Shown in pieces: positions 1 to 7,370 of a DNA stretch of 10,883 nucleotides. Position numbers and translations under genes: made by a program. The notes under the pieces are model-generated. The model was not told where the DNA came from. It searched no databases and was given only the letters and a program-made list of their open reading frames with translations. The DNA comes from Bacillota bacterium. GTDB lineage: Bacteria > Bacillota_A > Clostridia > Acetivibrionales > DUMB01. Numbering within the stretch: position 1 is the first letter of the stretch; each line of letters begins with the position of its first letter. The stretch lies in contig JAMOAC010000041.1 of the NCBI GenBank assembly GCA_023621975.1, positions 1 through 10,883 on the forward strand, written 5' to 3'.

Positions 1-135
1 GGAATCAAGGTAGCCCATCTGAATCCTCAGCTGGAAAACAACCTGAAGGTGCGCACCCAGTGGAAGCATTTTCCCAGCTCCCAGAACAAGAAGCGCCGCT
101 GCTACTACAAGGATTTGAAAAAGTCTTCTTGTTAG
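1..135 (+). CDS. Unidentified protein, C-terminal 44 residues (5' end outside window)
   Basis: An open frame runs from the first base to a TAG at 133-135. It reads GIKVAHLNPQLENNL and continues, ending in a basic, hydrophilic tail (KKRR, then DLKKSSC). The product is not recognised; there is no signature motif in the visible part. The frame is taken as coding because it ends 11 bases before a textbook terminator in the same orientation and uses GC-ending codons consistently (CTG, AAG, CGC, ACC, CAG). Those codons make it visibly more GC-rich than the operon that follows, so it belongs to a separate transcription unit and perhaps a different compositional background. The overlapping minus-strand frame is Cys/Ser-rich low-complexity sequence and looks like a shadow. 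Confidence 0.55.
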   Translation, partial: GIKVAHLNPQLENNLKVRTQWKHFPSSQNKKRRCYYKDLKKSSC

Positions 136-146
136 AGATCTTCTTA

Positions 147-182
147 GCCTGCCGACATAGTCGTTGTCGGCAGGCATTTTTT
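147..182 (+). terminator. Rho-independent terminator of the upstream gene
   Basis: A perfect 11-bp stem, GCCTGCCGACA (147-157) and TGTCGGCAGGC (165-175), encloses a 7-nt loop and is followed by A and a run of six T. It lies just after the stop codon at 135 and separates the first transcription unit from the operon. Confidence 0.93.
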
Positions 183-184
183 GC

Positions 185-207
185 GCCCGGCACGGCGGCA
201 GCCGGGC
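185..207. repeat. GC-rich inverted repeat after the terminator
   Basis: GCCCGGC (185-191) and GCCGGGC (201-207) form a perfect 7-bp stem with a 9-nt loop. No T-run follows, so it is not itself a canonical terminator; it may extend the transcription stop or be a remnant. The following bases, GGTGAAAGCCAGC, weakly resemble a T-box stem I tip, but no other T-box element is present. Confidence 0.4.
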
Positions 208-276
208 GGTGAAAGCCAGCTGTTATTTTTACAATAATACAATTATTTATTTATATTGAAATGTACAATTACATAC

Positions 277-305
277 TTGACAAGAATATATTAAAATGTT
301 AATTT
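277..305 (+). promoter_or_regulatory. Candidate sigma-A promoter of the eight-gene operon
   Basis: A perfect -35 box TTGACA (277-282) is followed 17 bases later by TAATTT (300-305), preceded by TG at 297-298 in the extended -10 position. The -10 hexamer is poor (T1, A2 and T6 match), as expected for a promoter that needs the extended motif. A better TATAAT at 305-310 has an unacceptably long 22-bp spacer. The inverted repeat ATGTA-CAAT-TACAT (261-274) abuts the -35 box, and TTAATT-TAT-AATTAA (299-313) covers the -10 region; both are possible operators. Confidence 0.55.
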
Positions 306-348
306 ATAATTAATATTATCATTGAATAAATTATATTGGAGTGAAAGC

Positions 349-1194
349 ATGAAAAGTATAACATTTGAAAAAATACTTTTTTCACTCGGACTCATGGGCA
401 TTAAGGAGAATGACATTCTTCTTGTACATAGTGCGTTGACCAGCATAGGATATGTTGAAGGCGGAGCAGATACGGTTATAGACGCTCTCCTTGCCGCCAT
501 AGGCAAAGAAGGAACACTGGTAATGTCCACGCTTACCATGTGGGATAAGCCTTTTGATCCCGATAATACCCCTTCAGCCGTGGGCATTATTTCTGAGAAG
601 TTCAGGCAGCGTCCCGGAGTTCTCCGCAGTCTGCATCCTGTCCATTCCGTTGCTGCATACGGACCGAAGGCAAGATACATTACGGAAGGTCATGATGGCT
701 GCCCCACTGGTTGCGGGGAAGGAACACCTTACATGAAGGTTGCGGAATTGGGCGGAAAAATAATGCTTCTGGGTGTGGATATGGACAGGAATACCATGAT
801 GCATACCCTGGAAGAGCTTGCAGATTCCAGATATCTGTTAACACTTGACATTCCGGCTCCGATGTATCCGCCTTACAATGGCAAAGGCATTTTTACTCTG
901 AAAAAATTTCCGCCGGGTCATAGGGATTATCTAAGCATAACCCGTCTTCTGCGAAAGGAATGTGTATTGATAGAAGGAAAAATAGGCAATGCCGTCACAA
1001 AAGTTATAGATGCCCAAGGTCTTTTGCGGGTTGCATTGCCGGCGCTGAAGGAGAACCCATTGCATTTTATATGTGAAAATGAACATTGCAATTTCTGCCG
1101 TTATGCACGGAATGTGTATGGCGGCCGTTTAAAAATACATACGGAGAATCATTGCGTTGATCCTGTCTGTGAAATATGTGTAGTACCTCAATAA
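349..1194 (+). CDS. AAC(3)-family N-acetyltransferase homologue (Antibiotic_NAT fold)
   Basis: 281 residues. The family transfers acetyl from acetyl-CoA to an amine, classically the 3-amino group of aminoglycosides, but it includes non-resistance members acting on other amines. Seen here: VHSALTSIGYVEGGAD (26-41), then DPDNTPSAVGIISEKFRQRPG (71-90) and RSLHPVHSVAAYG (93-105), all characteristic of the family, and NTMMHTLEE (148-156) matching the conserved active-site region with H152 and E155. A TTG start at 322 is possible, but GGAG at 338-341 lies 7 nt before the ATG at 349, which is preferred. The C-terminus is unusual: C242-x4-C247-x2-C250 and C269-x4-C274-x2-C277, two identical spacings with adjacent His residues (246, 268). 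It is the first gene of a sugar-uptake operon, so a metabolic rather than resistance role is inferred. The substrate is unknown. Confidence 0.85.
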   Translation: MKSITFEKILFSLGLMGIKENDILLVHSALTSIGYVEGGADTVIDALLAAIGKEGTLVMSTLTMWDKPFDPDNTPSAVGIISEKFRQRPGVLRSLHPVHSVAAYGPKARYITEGHDGCPTGCGEGTPYMKVAELGGKIMLLGVDMDRNTMMHTLEELADSRYLLTLDIPAPMYPPYNGKGIFTLKKFPPGHRDYLSITRLLRKECVLIEGKIGNAVTKVIDAQGLLRVALPALKENPLHFICENEHCNFCRYARNVYGGRLKIHTENHCVDPVCEICVVPQ

Positions 1195-1210
1195 AAGGGA
1201 GGGCGGAATT

Positions 1211-1954
1211 TTGGCTTTTAATACGATTTCTGCATACATACCTGACAGCCTGGCTGCTGATCTGCAAGATAAACTCAAACTGCTCCAAAAACTTAAGGTC
1301 AGCAACCTGGAGCTTACCTATAGGGAAGTACCCCTTGAAAAACTGTCGGTTTCTGAGGTCTATGAAATCAGGGATCTGCTTATTGATGAAGGCTGTACAG
1401 TCAGTTTGTATGAAACCGACCTGAAGCCGTCTGACAGAACTACACTTAATAAATTGCTGCGCAATGCTCTTCTGCTGGAAATTCCCTCAATCAAGCTTGA
1501 TCTTGCTGAAGGCTCAGAAGATGACATAACTTTCTGCCTTGATGCTGTGGACAGCTATGGAATAATTCCCCTTATTGAGAATTCAGCGGATTCAGTTTTT
1601 CGTGATTCGGCTCACCTGCAGGATTTTATCAAAAAACACCAATCTCGGGGCTGCAAAATGATTTTTAATCCTCTGGAATTTGTAAAAACCGGACGGCATC
1701 CTTTCTTTCATGTCTACTATTCAAGTCGTTTGAAGAATTACATCATGGTTTTGCGTATTATTGACGGACTATACACTGATGGCAGCAAAGTGCTGCCCGG
1801 TCACGGAAATGGAGAGATTAAAGAATTGATTTCTATAATGAAAGCACGGTCATTCAATGGCTATTATTCGGTTTCCCCATATATTCCTGATGCTGGCGGA
1901 CATTTCCTTGAAGAAACTATTGCATGGCTGAGGCATGTGCTGAAAAACATCTGA
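1211..1954 (+). CDS. Sugar phosphate isomerase/epimerase-like TIM-barrel protein with altered metal site
   Basis: 247 residues, resembling the xylose isomerase-like TIM-barrel (AP endonuclease family 2) proteins that isomerise or dehydrate sugars, keto-sugars and inosose. Recognisable elements are LIEN (residues 121-124), IFNPLEFVKTGRHP (151-164), RIIDG (182-186) and LPGHGNGEIKELISIMK ending in YYSVSPY (195-224), corresponding to the late barrel strands. Family metal ligands are normally Glu, Asp, His and Glu. By motif alignment only E123 remains; the others read N153, R182 and S222. It may therefore be non-catalytic, metal-free, or a divergent subfamily. The start is TTG at 1211, supported by AGGGAGGG (1196-1203) with a 7-nt spacer. 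The gene follows the acetyltransferase stop by 16 nt, so the two are translated from one mRNA. Confidence 0.72.
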   Translation: MAFNTISAYIPDSLAADLQDKLKLLQKLKVSNLELTYREVPLEKLSVSEVYEIRDLLIDEGCTVSLYETDLKPSDRTTLNKLLRNALLLEIPSIKLDLAEGSEDDITFCLDAVDSYGIIPLIENSADSVFRDSAHLQDFIKKHQSRGCKMIFNPLEFVKTGRHPFFHVYYSSRLKNYIMVLRIIDGLYTDGSKVLPGHGNGEIKELISIMKARSFNGYYSVSPYIPDAGGHFLEETIAWLRHVLKNI

Positions 1955-1987
1955 ACCATTTATGCAGGCAAGTGAAAACTGATGTGA

Positions 1988-2021
1988 AGGGAGGAACCTG
2001 TTAAGTATTAACAGGGAATGT
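1988..2021 (+). promoter_or_regulatory. Shine-Dalgarno separated from its start codon by a perfect hairpin
   Basis: AGGGAGG (1988-1994) is the best ribosome binding site in this spacer but lies 27 nt from the ATG at 2022. Between them is a perfect inverted repeat, CCTGTTAA (1997-2004), GTA, TTAACAGG (2008-2015). Folding out these 19 nt leaves 8 nt between SD and ATG, an ideal distance. A weaker AGGGA (2013-2017) sits partly inside the 3' arm. The palindrome could instead be a DNA operator. Confidence 0.6.
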
Positions 2022-3050
2022 ATGAATAAGGTTAAGATGGCAATAATAGGTGCCGGAATATGGGGAGAGACCCATGCATCCATATATAATGAGCATTTAT
2101 TGGCAGATCTGGTTGCAATTTGTGACAAGGATATAATAAAGGCAAAAAAAATTGCACAGAAATATAACATTAAAGAGGTTTATTCTGACTATAACGAAAT
2201 GCTGGAAAAAGCGGACTGTGATGCTGTAGCAATTGTAACACCTGATCATCTCCATGCAGATATTGCCATAGCCTGCGCCAACACAAAAAAGCACATGCTG
2301 ATTGAAAAACCCTTGGCAACTACTGAAGAAGATGTCTACAGGATGGTTGAAGCCATTGAAAAAAACGGTGTCAGGGCAATGGTGGATCTTCATAACAGGT
2401 GGAGTCCGCCTTTTAATACAGCAAAACAGGAAATATTAGACGGAAGACTTGGCAAGCCTGTCAGTGCCTATTACAGGCTCAATGATATAAAATGGGTTGC
2501 AACTGACATGCTTCCTTGGGCATCAAAATCTTCCATCCTGTGGTTCCTGGGAAGCCATTCCCTTGATACGCTAAGGTGGATTTTGGGTGATGAGCCTTAT
2601 GAGGTCTATGCAGTAAAGCATGAGGGAATACTCAAGTCACAGGGAGTGGATACGGTTGACATGTACATGACAACCATTAAATTCAAAAATGGTGCAATTG
2701 CTCAGATGGAAAACGGATGGATTACCCCCAATGCAAATACCTGCATAAATGACATAAAGTTCACCGTGCTTTGTGAGAAAGGCAAAATTGATATCGATGC
2801 TTCCAGCCATAATTTGATACAGATGACTACCGACGAGAAAGTCACCACACCCGATATCCTGGTAAGGAATTACGTTTTTTCGCAATGCAGAGGCTTTGCC
2901 TACGAAAGCATCAGAAGTTTTATTGATAAACTGTGCAAGGATGAACAATTCCATGTAACTCTTGAAGATGCCGCAAATACATCCCTGGCCATACTTTCAA
3001 TATTTGAATCTGCTGAAACCGGCTTGCCCGTCAAGGTTAAGACTCTGTAA
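2022..3050 (+). CDS. Gfo/Idh/MocA-family NAD(P)-dependent oxidoreductase
   Basis: 342 residues, the normal length for the family, which oxidises or reduces hydroxyl/keto groups of sugars and cyclitols (glucose-fructose oxidoreductase, inositol dehydrogenase). The N-terminal Rossmann fold has GAGIWG (10-15) for dinucleotide binding. VTPDHLHAD (72-80) and the hallmark EKP (95-97), whose K96 is the usual catalytic lysine, follow. The C-terminal substrate domain holds GSHSLDTLRW (177-186), with H179 and D182 in the usual catalytic-region positions. The ATG is chosen because the Rossmann strand follows directly; the only upstream in-frame alternative before a TGA at 1980 is a CTG at 1998. The gene is preceded by a perfect hairpin. 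A soluble cytoplasmic enzyme, likely an oxidation step on the imported compound. The exact substrate cannot be assigned. Confidence 0.92.
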   Translation: MNKVKMAIIGAGIWGETHASIYNEHLLADLVAICDKDIIKAKKIAQKYNIKEVYSDYNEMLEKADCDAVAIVTPDHLHADIAIACANTKKHMLIEKPLATTEEDVYRMVEAIEKNGVRAMVDLHNRWSPPFNTAKQEILDGRLGKPVSAYYRLNDIKWVATDMLPWASKSSILWFLGSHSLDTLRWILGDEPYEVYAVKHEGILKSQGVDTVDMYMTTIKFKNGAIAQMENGWITPNANTCINDIKFTVLCEKGKIDIDASSHNLIQMTTDEKVTTPDILVRNYVFSQCRGFAYESIRSFIDKLCKDEQFHVTLEDAANTSLAILSIFESAETGLPVKVKTL

Positions 3051-3074
3051 CATTGATCTGGAAGGTGTCGAATT

Positions 3075-3848
3075 ATGTTAAAATGTTTTGATTTAACCGG
3101 AGAAGTAGCGATAGTAACAGGTGCTGCGAAAGGTTTGGGCAGGGTATTTGCCAAGGCACTGGCTCAGGCCGGTGCAGATATTTATCTTATGGGACATGGT
3201 GAAGAAGGGCTTAAGGCAGCTGCCGAGGAAATAGCCGGCCTGGGCGTGCGATGTGCCTGGAAGTATGCAGAGATTACAGAGCAGGCTGATGTGGAAGCCT
3301 GTATCAAAGATTGCGTGGAAAAGTATGGAAAGATTGATATCCTTGTCAATAATGCCGCAACTTCAAGAATCAATATACCGCCTGAAGAAACAACGCTTGA
3401 ACAATGGGATAAAGTTATGAACATAAATATAACCGGCAGTTTCATATGTGCCCAGGCAGCAGGAAGGAAAATGATAAAAAGAAGAAAAGGTAAAATAATT
3501 AACCTTGCATCAATTTCCGGATTTATCATCAATAAAGGCGTCCACGGCGGTTCATATGATGTATCCAAGCAGGCAATTGTCGGACTTACCAGAGCACTGG
3601 CAGCCGAGTGGGCACAATATAATATTAATGTAAATGCCATTGCACCCGGTTATTTTATGACTGATCCCAACAGGAGATTTTTTGAAGAGAATCCCAGGTT
3701 TTATGATACAGTTCTGTCCATGATACCCGCACAGAGAATAGGGAATCCTGAAGAGTTAAGCGGGGCAGTTGTATTTCTGGCATCAAAAGCATCTGATTAC
3801 ATGCATGGATCAATTTTGGTTATTGACGGTGGTTATACTATCTGGTAA
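3075..3848 (+). CDS. SDR-family (short-chain) dehydrogenase/reductase
   Basis: 257 residues, a classical SDR. The coenzyme motif TGAAKGLG is at 15-22, NNAA at 92-95, and the catalytic set S148, Y161, K165 has the standard spacing (S-x12-Y-x3-K); the NINITGSF segment (116-123) supplies the structural Asn. The C-terminus VIDGGYTIW is typical. Overall it reads most like gluconate 5-dehydrogenase/KduD-type sugar-acid dehydrogenases, but this family is not specific enough to name a substrate. The segment after strand 2 (MGHGEEG, 39-45) has Gly-His where many members have a cofactor-selecting Asp or Arg, so NAD versus NADP preference is unclear. GGAAGGTG (3060-3067) lies 7 nt before the ATG. The gene begins 24 nt after the Gfo/Idh gene, suggesting consecutive redox steps. 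Confidence 0.92.
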   Translation: MLKCFDLTGEVAIVTGAAKGLGRVFAKALAQAGADIYLMGHGEEGLKAAAEEIAGLGVRCAWKYAEITEQADVEACIKDCVEKYGKIDILVNNAATSRINIPPEETTLEQWDKVMNINITGSFICAQAAGRKMIKRRKGKIINLASISGFIINKGVHGGSYDVSKQAIVGLTRALAAEWAQYNINVNAIAPGYFMTDPNRRFFEENPRFYDTVLSMIPAQRIGNPEELSGAVVFLASKASDYMHGSILVIDGGYTIW

Positions 3849-3855
3849 TCATTTA

Positions 3856-3873
3856 ATTATTTAATTAAATAAT
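3856..3873. promoter_or_regulatory. Perfect 18-bp AT palindrome before the transporter genes
   Basis: ATTATTTAA (3856-3864) is followed immediately by its reverse complement TTAAATAAT (3865-3873). It lies in the 60-bp gap between the dehydrogenase genes and the importer genes. AT-rich palindromes are used as operators by some ROK repressors, and 11 bases of it (TTAATTAAATA) recur at 9811-9821 in the repressor's own leader. It lacks a GC stem and T-run, so it is not a normal terminator. No convincing promoter was found beside it. Confidence 0.4.
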
Positions 3874-3908
3874 GCGGAATACTACGCAGCAATATAAGGG
3901 GGAATATT

Positions 3909-5408
3909 ATGGGCGATGTTATACTGGAGGTCAGAAATCTCAGCAAGACATATTCTGGAATTACTGTGCTGAATAAGGTGTCTTTCGATTTAAAGGCCGG
4001 TGAAGTCCATGCATTGGTAGGCGAGAACGGGGCCGGGAAGACTACCATGATAAAGATTATAGCCGGGGTTGAGAAGCCGGATGAAGGAAGTGAAATATTT
4101 ATAAATGGTGTACATGCAACCAGACTTACGGCAGCTAAATCCATTCAAATGGGGGTTACGGTAATCTACCAGGACATAAGTCTGTTCCCAAATCTGACTG
4201 TTGCTGAGAATATCTGTTTAGAAAAAAGCACGTCCTTTATTGTCAACTGGAATGGAATACATAAAACGGCAAAGGAAGTATTGGATCTGATGGGCGTTGA
4301 GCTGGATCTTGATGCAAAGCTCAAAGATATAAGCATCGGAAAACAACAACTGGTTGCAATAGCCCGGGCCATAAATTTCAGGTCAAAAATTATTGTTATG
4401 GATGAGCCTACAGCGGCGCTTTCAGCACGTGAAGTGGAAATTCTCTATGACATAATCAAAACCGTAAAAAAACAGGGCATAGGGATAATATACATTTCTC
4501 ATAAGCTTAATGAAGTGTTTGAATTGGCTGACAGGATATCAGTCCTTAGAGATGGATGGATGGTGGCATGTGACAAGGCATCAAACTTTGATGAAAAGAA
4601 ACTTATAAACCTCATGGTAGGGCGTGAGTTAAGGTTTATACCTATGAGAGAAGAAAAGGATAATATAGGAGACTGCATATTTGAAGCAAAAAATCTCACA
4701 TGCGAGCCTTATTTTAGAAACATTTCCTTTAAGGTAAAAAAACATGAAATCGTGGGTCTGACGGGGCTTGTTGGTGCCGGGCGCAGTGAACTTGCCCAGG
4801 CAATATTTGGAATGATGAAACTGCAAAGCGGAGAGATTTCCATAGACGGTGAAAAAATATCGGTAAAGTCACCTGAAGATGCCATAAATACGGGAATTTG
4901 TTATCTTCCTGAAGACAGGAGAAAACAAGGAATATTTACGGGTCATAGCATGACAAGCAACATATCAGTAGTAACATTGCACAAACACGTCAACAGACTG
5001 AATTTAATATCCAGAAAGAAAGAAACTGAAACAGCTCGGAAGTATATAGAAAAGCTTAGTATTCGACCAAATCTTCCTGTAATAAATATAGAGAACATGA
5101 GCGGAGGAAATCAGCAGAAAGTTCTGTTCAGCCGCTGGCTTAATTCAAACCCCAGAGTGCTGATTGTAGATGAACCTACCAGCGGAATTGATGTCGGGGC
5201 AAAGCTGGAGATCCATAAACTATTGAGGCAGCTTGCCAAATCCGGTGTGGGAATAATCCTGATTTCTTCTGACTTGCCGGAGATCTTGGCTATATCAGAC
5301 CGCATACTGGTCATGAGAAAAGGTGAAATAGTTGACGAGGTAATTGCGGATGCTGCTACTCAGGAATCTGTACTTGAAAAAGGTCTGATGGATACGGGAG
5401 GCAGATAA
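3909..5408 (+). CDS. Sugar ABC importer, duplicated ATP-binding subunit (RbsA/LsrA-like, CUT2)
   Basis: 499 residues, two fused nucleotide-binding domains, as in RbsA, XylG and LsrA. The first domain is complete: Walker A GENGAGKTT (38-46), signature ISIGKQQ (141-147), Walker B IIVMDE with E166, and switch His198. The second has Walker A GLVGAGRS (286-293) with Arg292 in place of the usual Lys, signature NMSGGNQQ (396-403), Walker B ending in E422, and Ser454 at the switch position. This asymmetry is normal for the family and suggests that one ATP site does most of the work. A strong AGGGGG (from 3897) precedes the ATG. It is the first gene of the importer block and is almost fused to the permease (3-nt gap). 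It acts on the inner face of the membrane. Confidence 0.95.
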   Translation: MGDVILEVRNLSKTYSGITVLNKVSFDLKAGEVHALVGENGAGKTTMIKIIAGVEKPDEGSEIFINGVHATRLTAAKSIQMGVTVIYQDISLFPNLTVAENICLEKSTSFIVNWNGIHKTAKEVLDLMGVELDLDAKLKDISIGKQQLVAIARAINFRSKIIVMDEPTAALSAREVEILYDIIKTVKKQGIGIIYISHKLNEVFELADRISVLRDGWMVACDKASNFDEKKLINLMVGRELRFIPMREEKDNIGDCIFEAKNLTCEPYFRNISFKVKKHEIVGLTGLVGAGRSELAQAIFGMMKLQSGEISIDGEKISVKSPEDAINTGICYLPEDRRKQGIFTGHSMTSNISVVTLHKHVNRLNLISRKKETETARKYIEKLSIRPNLPVINIENMSGGNQQKVLFSRWLNSNPRVLIVDEPTSGIDVGAKLEIHKLLRQLAKSGVGIILISSDLPEILAISDRILVMRKGEIVDEVIADAATQESVLEKGLMDTGGR

Positions 5409-5411
5409 TAG

Positions 5412-6404
5412 ATGTTGAAGAATAAGGAATTGGCAAGTTCCAAGGCCAGAGAAATTATACTTTTAGTGGTAATTATTTGTATCGGTGCAATAGTTTCCTT
5501 CATATCGGAGGGTTTCCTTACCGAAAGAAATCTTACTAATCTGCTGAACAACAATGCAATAACAGGCATGATGGCCATGGGCATGATGATCATTATAGTG
5601 ACAGGCAACATTGATTTATCGGTTGGAGCTCAGTTTGCAGTATGTGCAATGACAGTAGCAGCTGTTTTGCAAATGACGGGAGGAGCATATCCTCCGGCGG
5701 CTTTCCTGATATCAATTCTAATAGGTATTGTCCTGGGAATATTTAATGCATTATTCATTGCAAGATTCAATATACCGGCCATTATAGTATCATTAGGCAC
5801 ATCAAGCATTATCCGCGGAGCGTTAATGCTTATTACGGACGGGGAATGGATATCCGGCCTCAAGGGTCCGTTTGTGGATTTTGCAAACTACAAAATCGGG
5901 CCGGTTACAGTCTCAGTGTATTTATGGCTTATTATTCTTATTATTACATATTTATTGCTTTACCATACCCGGATAGGCCGCAGCGTTCTTGCATTCGGCG
6001 GCAATCAGAGCGCTGCTGAACGAATAGGGATAAGCAGATATTCCGTATTAATGTTTTCCTTTGGTTATATGGGTGCATTATCAGGAATTGCTGCAGCCCT
6101 TTACGTTTCCAAGCTTGCCATTGCACAGCCGACTGCAGCCATGGGATTAGAAATGAAACTGATTGCTGCGGCGGTTATAGGCGGAACCATGTTTACCGGT
6201 GGAGTTGCCTCCATATTGGGAACATTTTTGGGTGCTTTGCTCTTCGGACTTATTGAAAATGCGCTGGTTTTGTCCAAAGTACCTGTATACTGGCAGAATT
6301 TTGCCACAGGCATAGTATTGATTGCAGCTATAGTTTCATCCGCATACAGACTTGGAAGTTTATCTATCAAGGGCAAACACGAAACCGGGGGAGAGGAAGC
6401 ATAA
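5412..6404 (+). CDS. Sugar ABC importer, permease subunit 1 (RbsC/LsrC-like)
   Basis: 330 residues, almost entirely hydrophobic, with several membrane-spanning segments. The family motifs of CUT2 permeases are present: TGNIDLSVGA (64-73), NIPAIIVSLGTSSIIRG (120-136), GGNQSAAERIGI (196-207) and AVIGGTMFTGG (254-264). The start overlaps the upstream stop region: GGGAGG at 5397-5402 lies in the end of the ATPase gene, 9 nt before the ATG, which indicates translational coupling. It would pair with the second permease to form a heterodimeric channel, as LsrC/LsrD or RhaP/RhaQ do, rather than the homodimer of the ribose system. Confidence 0.94.
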   Translation: MLKNKELASSKAREIILLVVIICIGAIVSFISEGFLTERNLTNLLNNNAITGMMAMGMMIIIVTGNIDLSVGAQFAVCAMTVAAVLQMTGGAYPPAAFLISILIGIVLGIFNALFIARFNIPAIIVSLGTSSIIRGALMLITDGEWISGLKGPFVDFANYKIGPVTVSVYLWLIILIITYLLLYHTRIGRSVLAFGGNQSAAERIGISRYSVLMFSFGYMGALSGIAAALYVSKLAIAQPTAAMGLEMKLIAAAVIGGTMFTGGVASILGTFLGALLFGLIENALVLSKVPVYWQNFATGIVLIAAIVSSAYRLGSLSIKGKHETGGEEA

Positions 6405-7355
6405 ATGAATAGAATTGGATTAAAAAAATTGGTAAATAACAATGAAGCATTGCTGGCTGTTTTCGCTTTGTTCCTTTTTGTTATATTTTCCTTTACCAGT
6501 TCATATTTTTTCAGGCTGGGCAATCTGATGCAGCTGACAGCACAGTTTGTTGAACTCGGACTTTTGACTCTGGCCATGTCAGCCTCCATAATCTCCGGCG
6601 GGATGGATCTTTCAATCGGCACCTTAACAAGTTTGTGCACGGTAATTCTGGCTTTGCTTATGGGTTCAATGGGGCTGAACATGTGGGTAGCCATTTTGAT
6701 TACATTTGGCATTGCGCTGATTTGCGGGGTACTGAACGGATTCCTGTGCGGTTTTTTGAAAATCAATCCCATGCTGGCCACCCTTGGAACCCAGGCGCTT
6801 TTTTCAGGCATAGGTCTTGTGTTGTCCGAAGGGGTTACCATTCAATGTTTCAGGGAGGAATTTTTCTTCTTCGGGCAAGGCCGGATATTCGGGTTGCTGC
6901 CGTTCCAGACAATTGTCCTTATAATTGCGGTGGCAATTTCCATAATTTTAATTTCCCACTCAGTATGGGGACGAAGAATTTATCTTATCGGAAGCAGTCC
7001 CGAGGCTGCCAGATTTGCCGGAATAAGTTTTGAAAGAAACATCATGTTTGTATATATCTATTCAGCACTGATGTCATTCATATGCTCGGTTATTATTACG
7101 TCACGTATCTCAGGCGGACGGGCGGATGTGGCAGATCCTTTGGTGTTGCAGAGCATATCCGCGGCCGTGTTTGGAGGGATCAGTATTACAGGGGGTTCCG
7201 GCAACATTGTCGGTGCCATGATCGGTGTAGTTATATTTGCCATGGTATCAAACGGAATGAACATGATGAATGCTTCCCAGTTCCTTCAACAGATCATTAT
7301 AGGAACAATATTGCTGGCAGTGCTGATATTCAGATATTTTATGAGAAAACAGTAG
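6405..7355 (+). CDS. Sugar ABC importer, permease subunit 2 (RbsC/LsrD-like)
   Basis: 316 residues, a paralogue of the preceding permease, with matching motifs: SGGMDLSIG (64-72), NPMLATLGTQ (121-130), GSSPEAARFAGI (196-207) and AVFGGISITGGSG (254-266). Its ATG directly follows the TAA of permease 1 with no spacer (TAAATG), and its ribosome binding site GAGAGG (6391-6396) lies inside the upstream gene, so synthesis of the two is coupled one-to-one. The two share architecture but are divergent across their length, so this is an old duplication and not a recent tandem copy. It ends in a basic RYFMRKQ tail, expected to face the cytoplasm. Confidence 0.94.
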   Translation: MNRIGLKKLVNNNEALLAVFALFLFVIFSFTSSYFFRLGNLMQLTAQFVELGLLTLAMSASIISGGMDLSIGTLTSLCTVILALLMGSMGLNMWVAILITFGIALICGVLNGFLCGFLKINPMLATLGTQALFSGIGLVLSEGVTIQCFREEFFFFGQGRIFGLLPFQTIVLIIAVAISIILISHSVWGRRIYLIGSSPEAARFAGISFERNIMFVYIYSALMSFICSVIITSRISGGRADVADPLVLQSISAAVFGGISITGGSGNIVGAMIGVVIFAMVSNGMNMMNASQFLQQIIIGTILLAVLIFRYFMRKQ

Positions 7356-7370
7356 AAAGTTTAAGATTAA

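Noticed and set aside
199..221. A stretch (CAGCCGGGCGGTGAAAGCC) resembling the tip of the T-box stem I at 10808-10827.
   Set aside because: It lacks the AGAGAG element, the GATGAAG start, a specifier loop and an antiterminator, and the similarity is confined to a GC-rich stem. Chance or a decayed remnant is more likely than a functional T-box.
322..348. TTG start for the acetyltransferase, nine residues longer.
   Set aside because: No ribosome binding site lies in front of it, whereas GGAG with a 7-nt spacer precedes the ATG at 349.
349..1194. The acetyltransferase as an acquired antibiotic-resistance gene.
   Set aside because: It sits inside a metabolic operon with no mobile-element sequence nearby, and its C-terminal Cys-rich tail is not typical of clinical AAC(3) enzymes. 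A resistance activity cannot be excluded from sequence.
3823..3851. Possible internal promoter for the importer genes (TTGACG, 17 bp, TAATCA).
   Set aside because: Both hexamers deviate, and the -35 lies within the conserved DGG codons of the SDR gene, so the match is probably fortuitous.
6101..6841. A 246-codon open frame on the minus strand across the two permease genes.
   Set aside because: It is antisense to two well-supported membrane proteins, spans their junction and has no recognisable domain; it is a shadow of the hydrophobic coding sequence.
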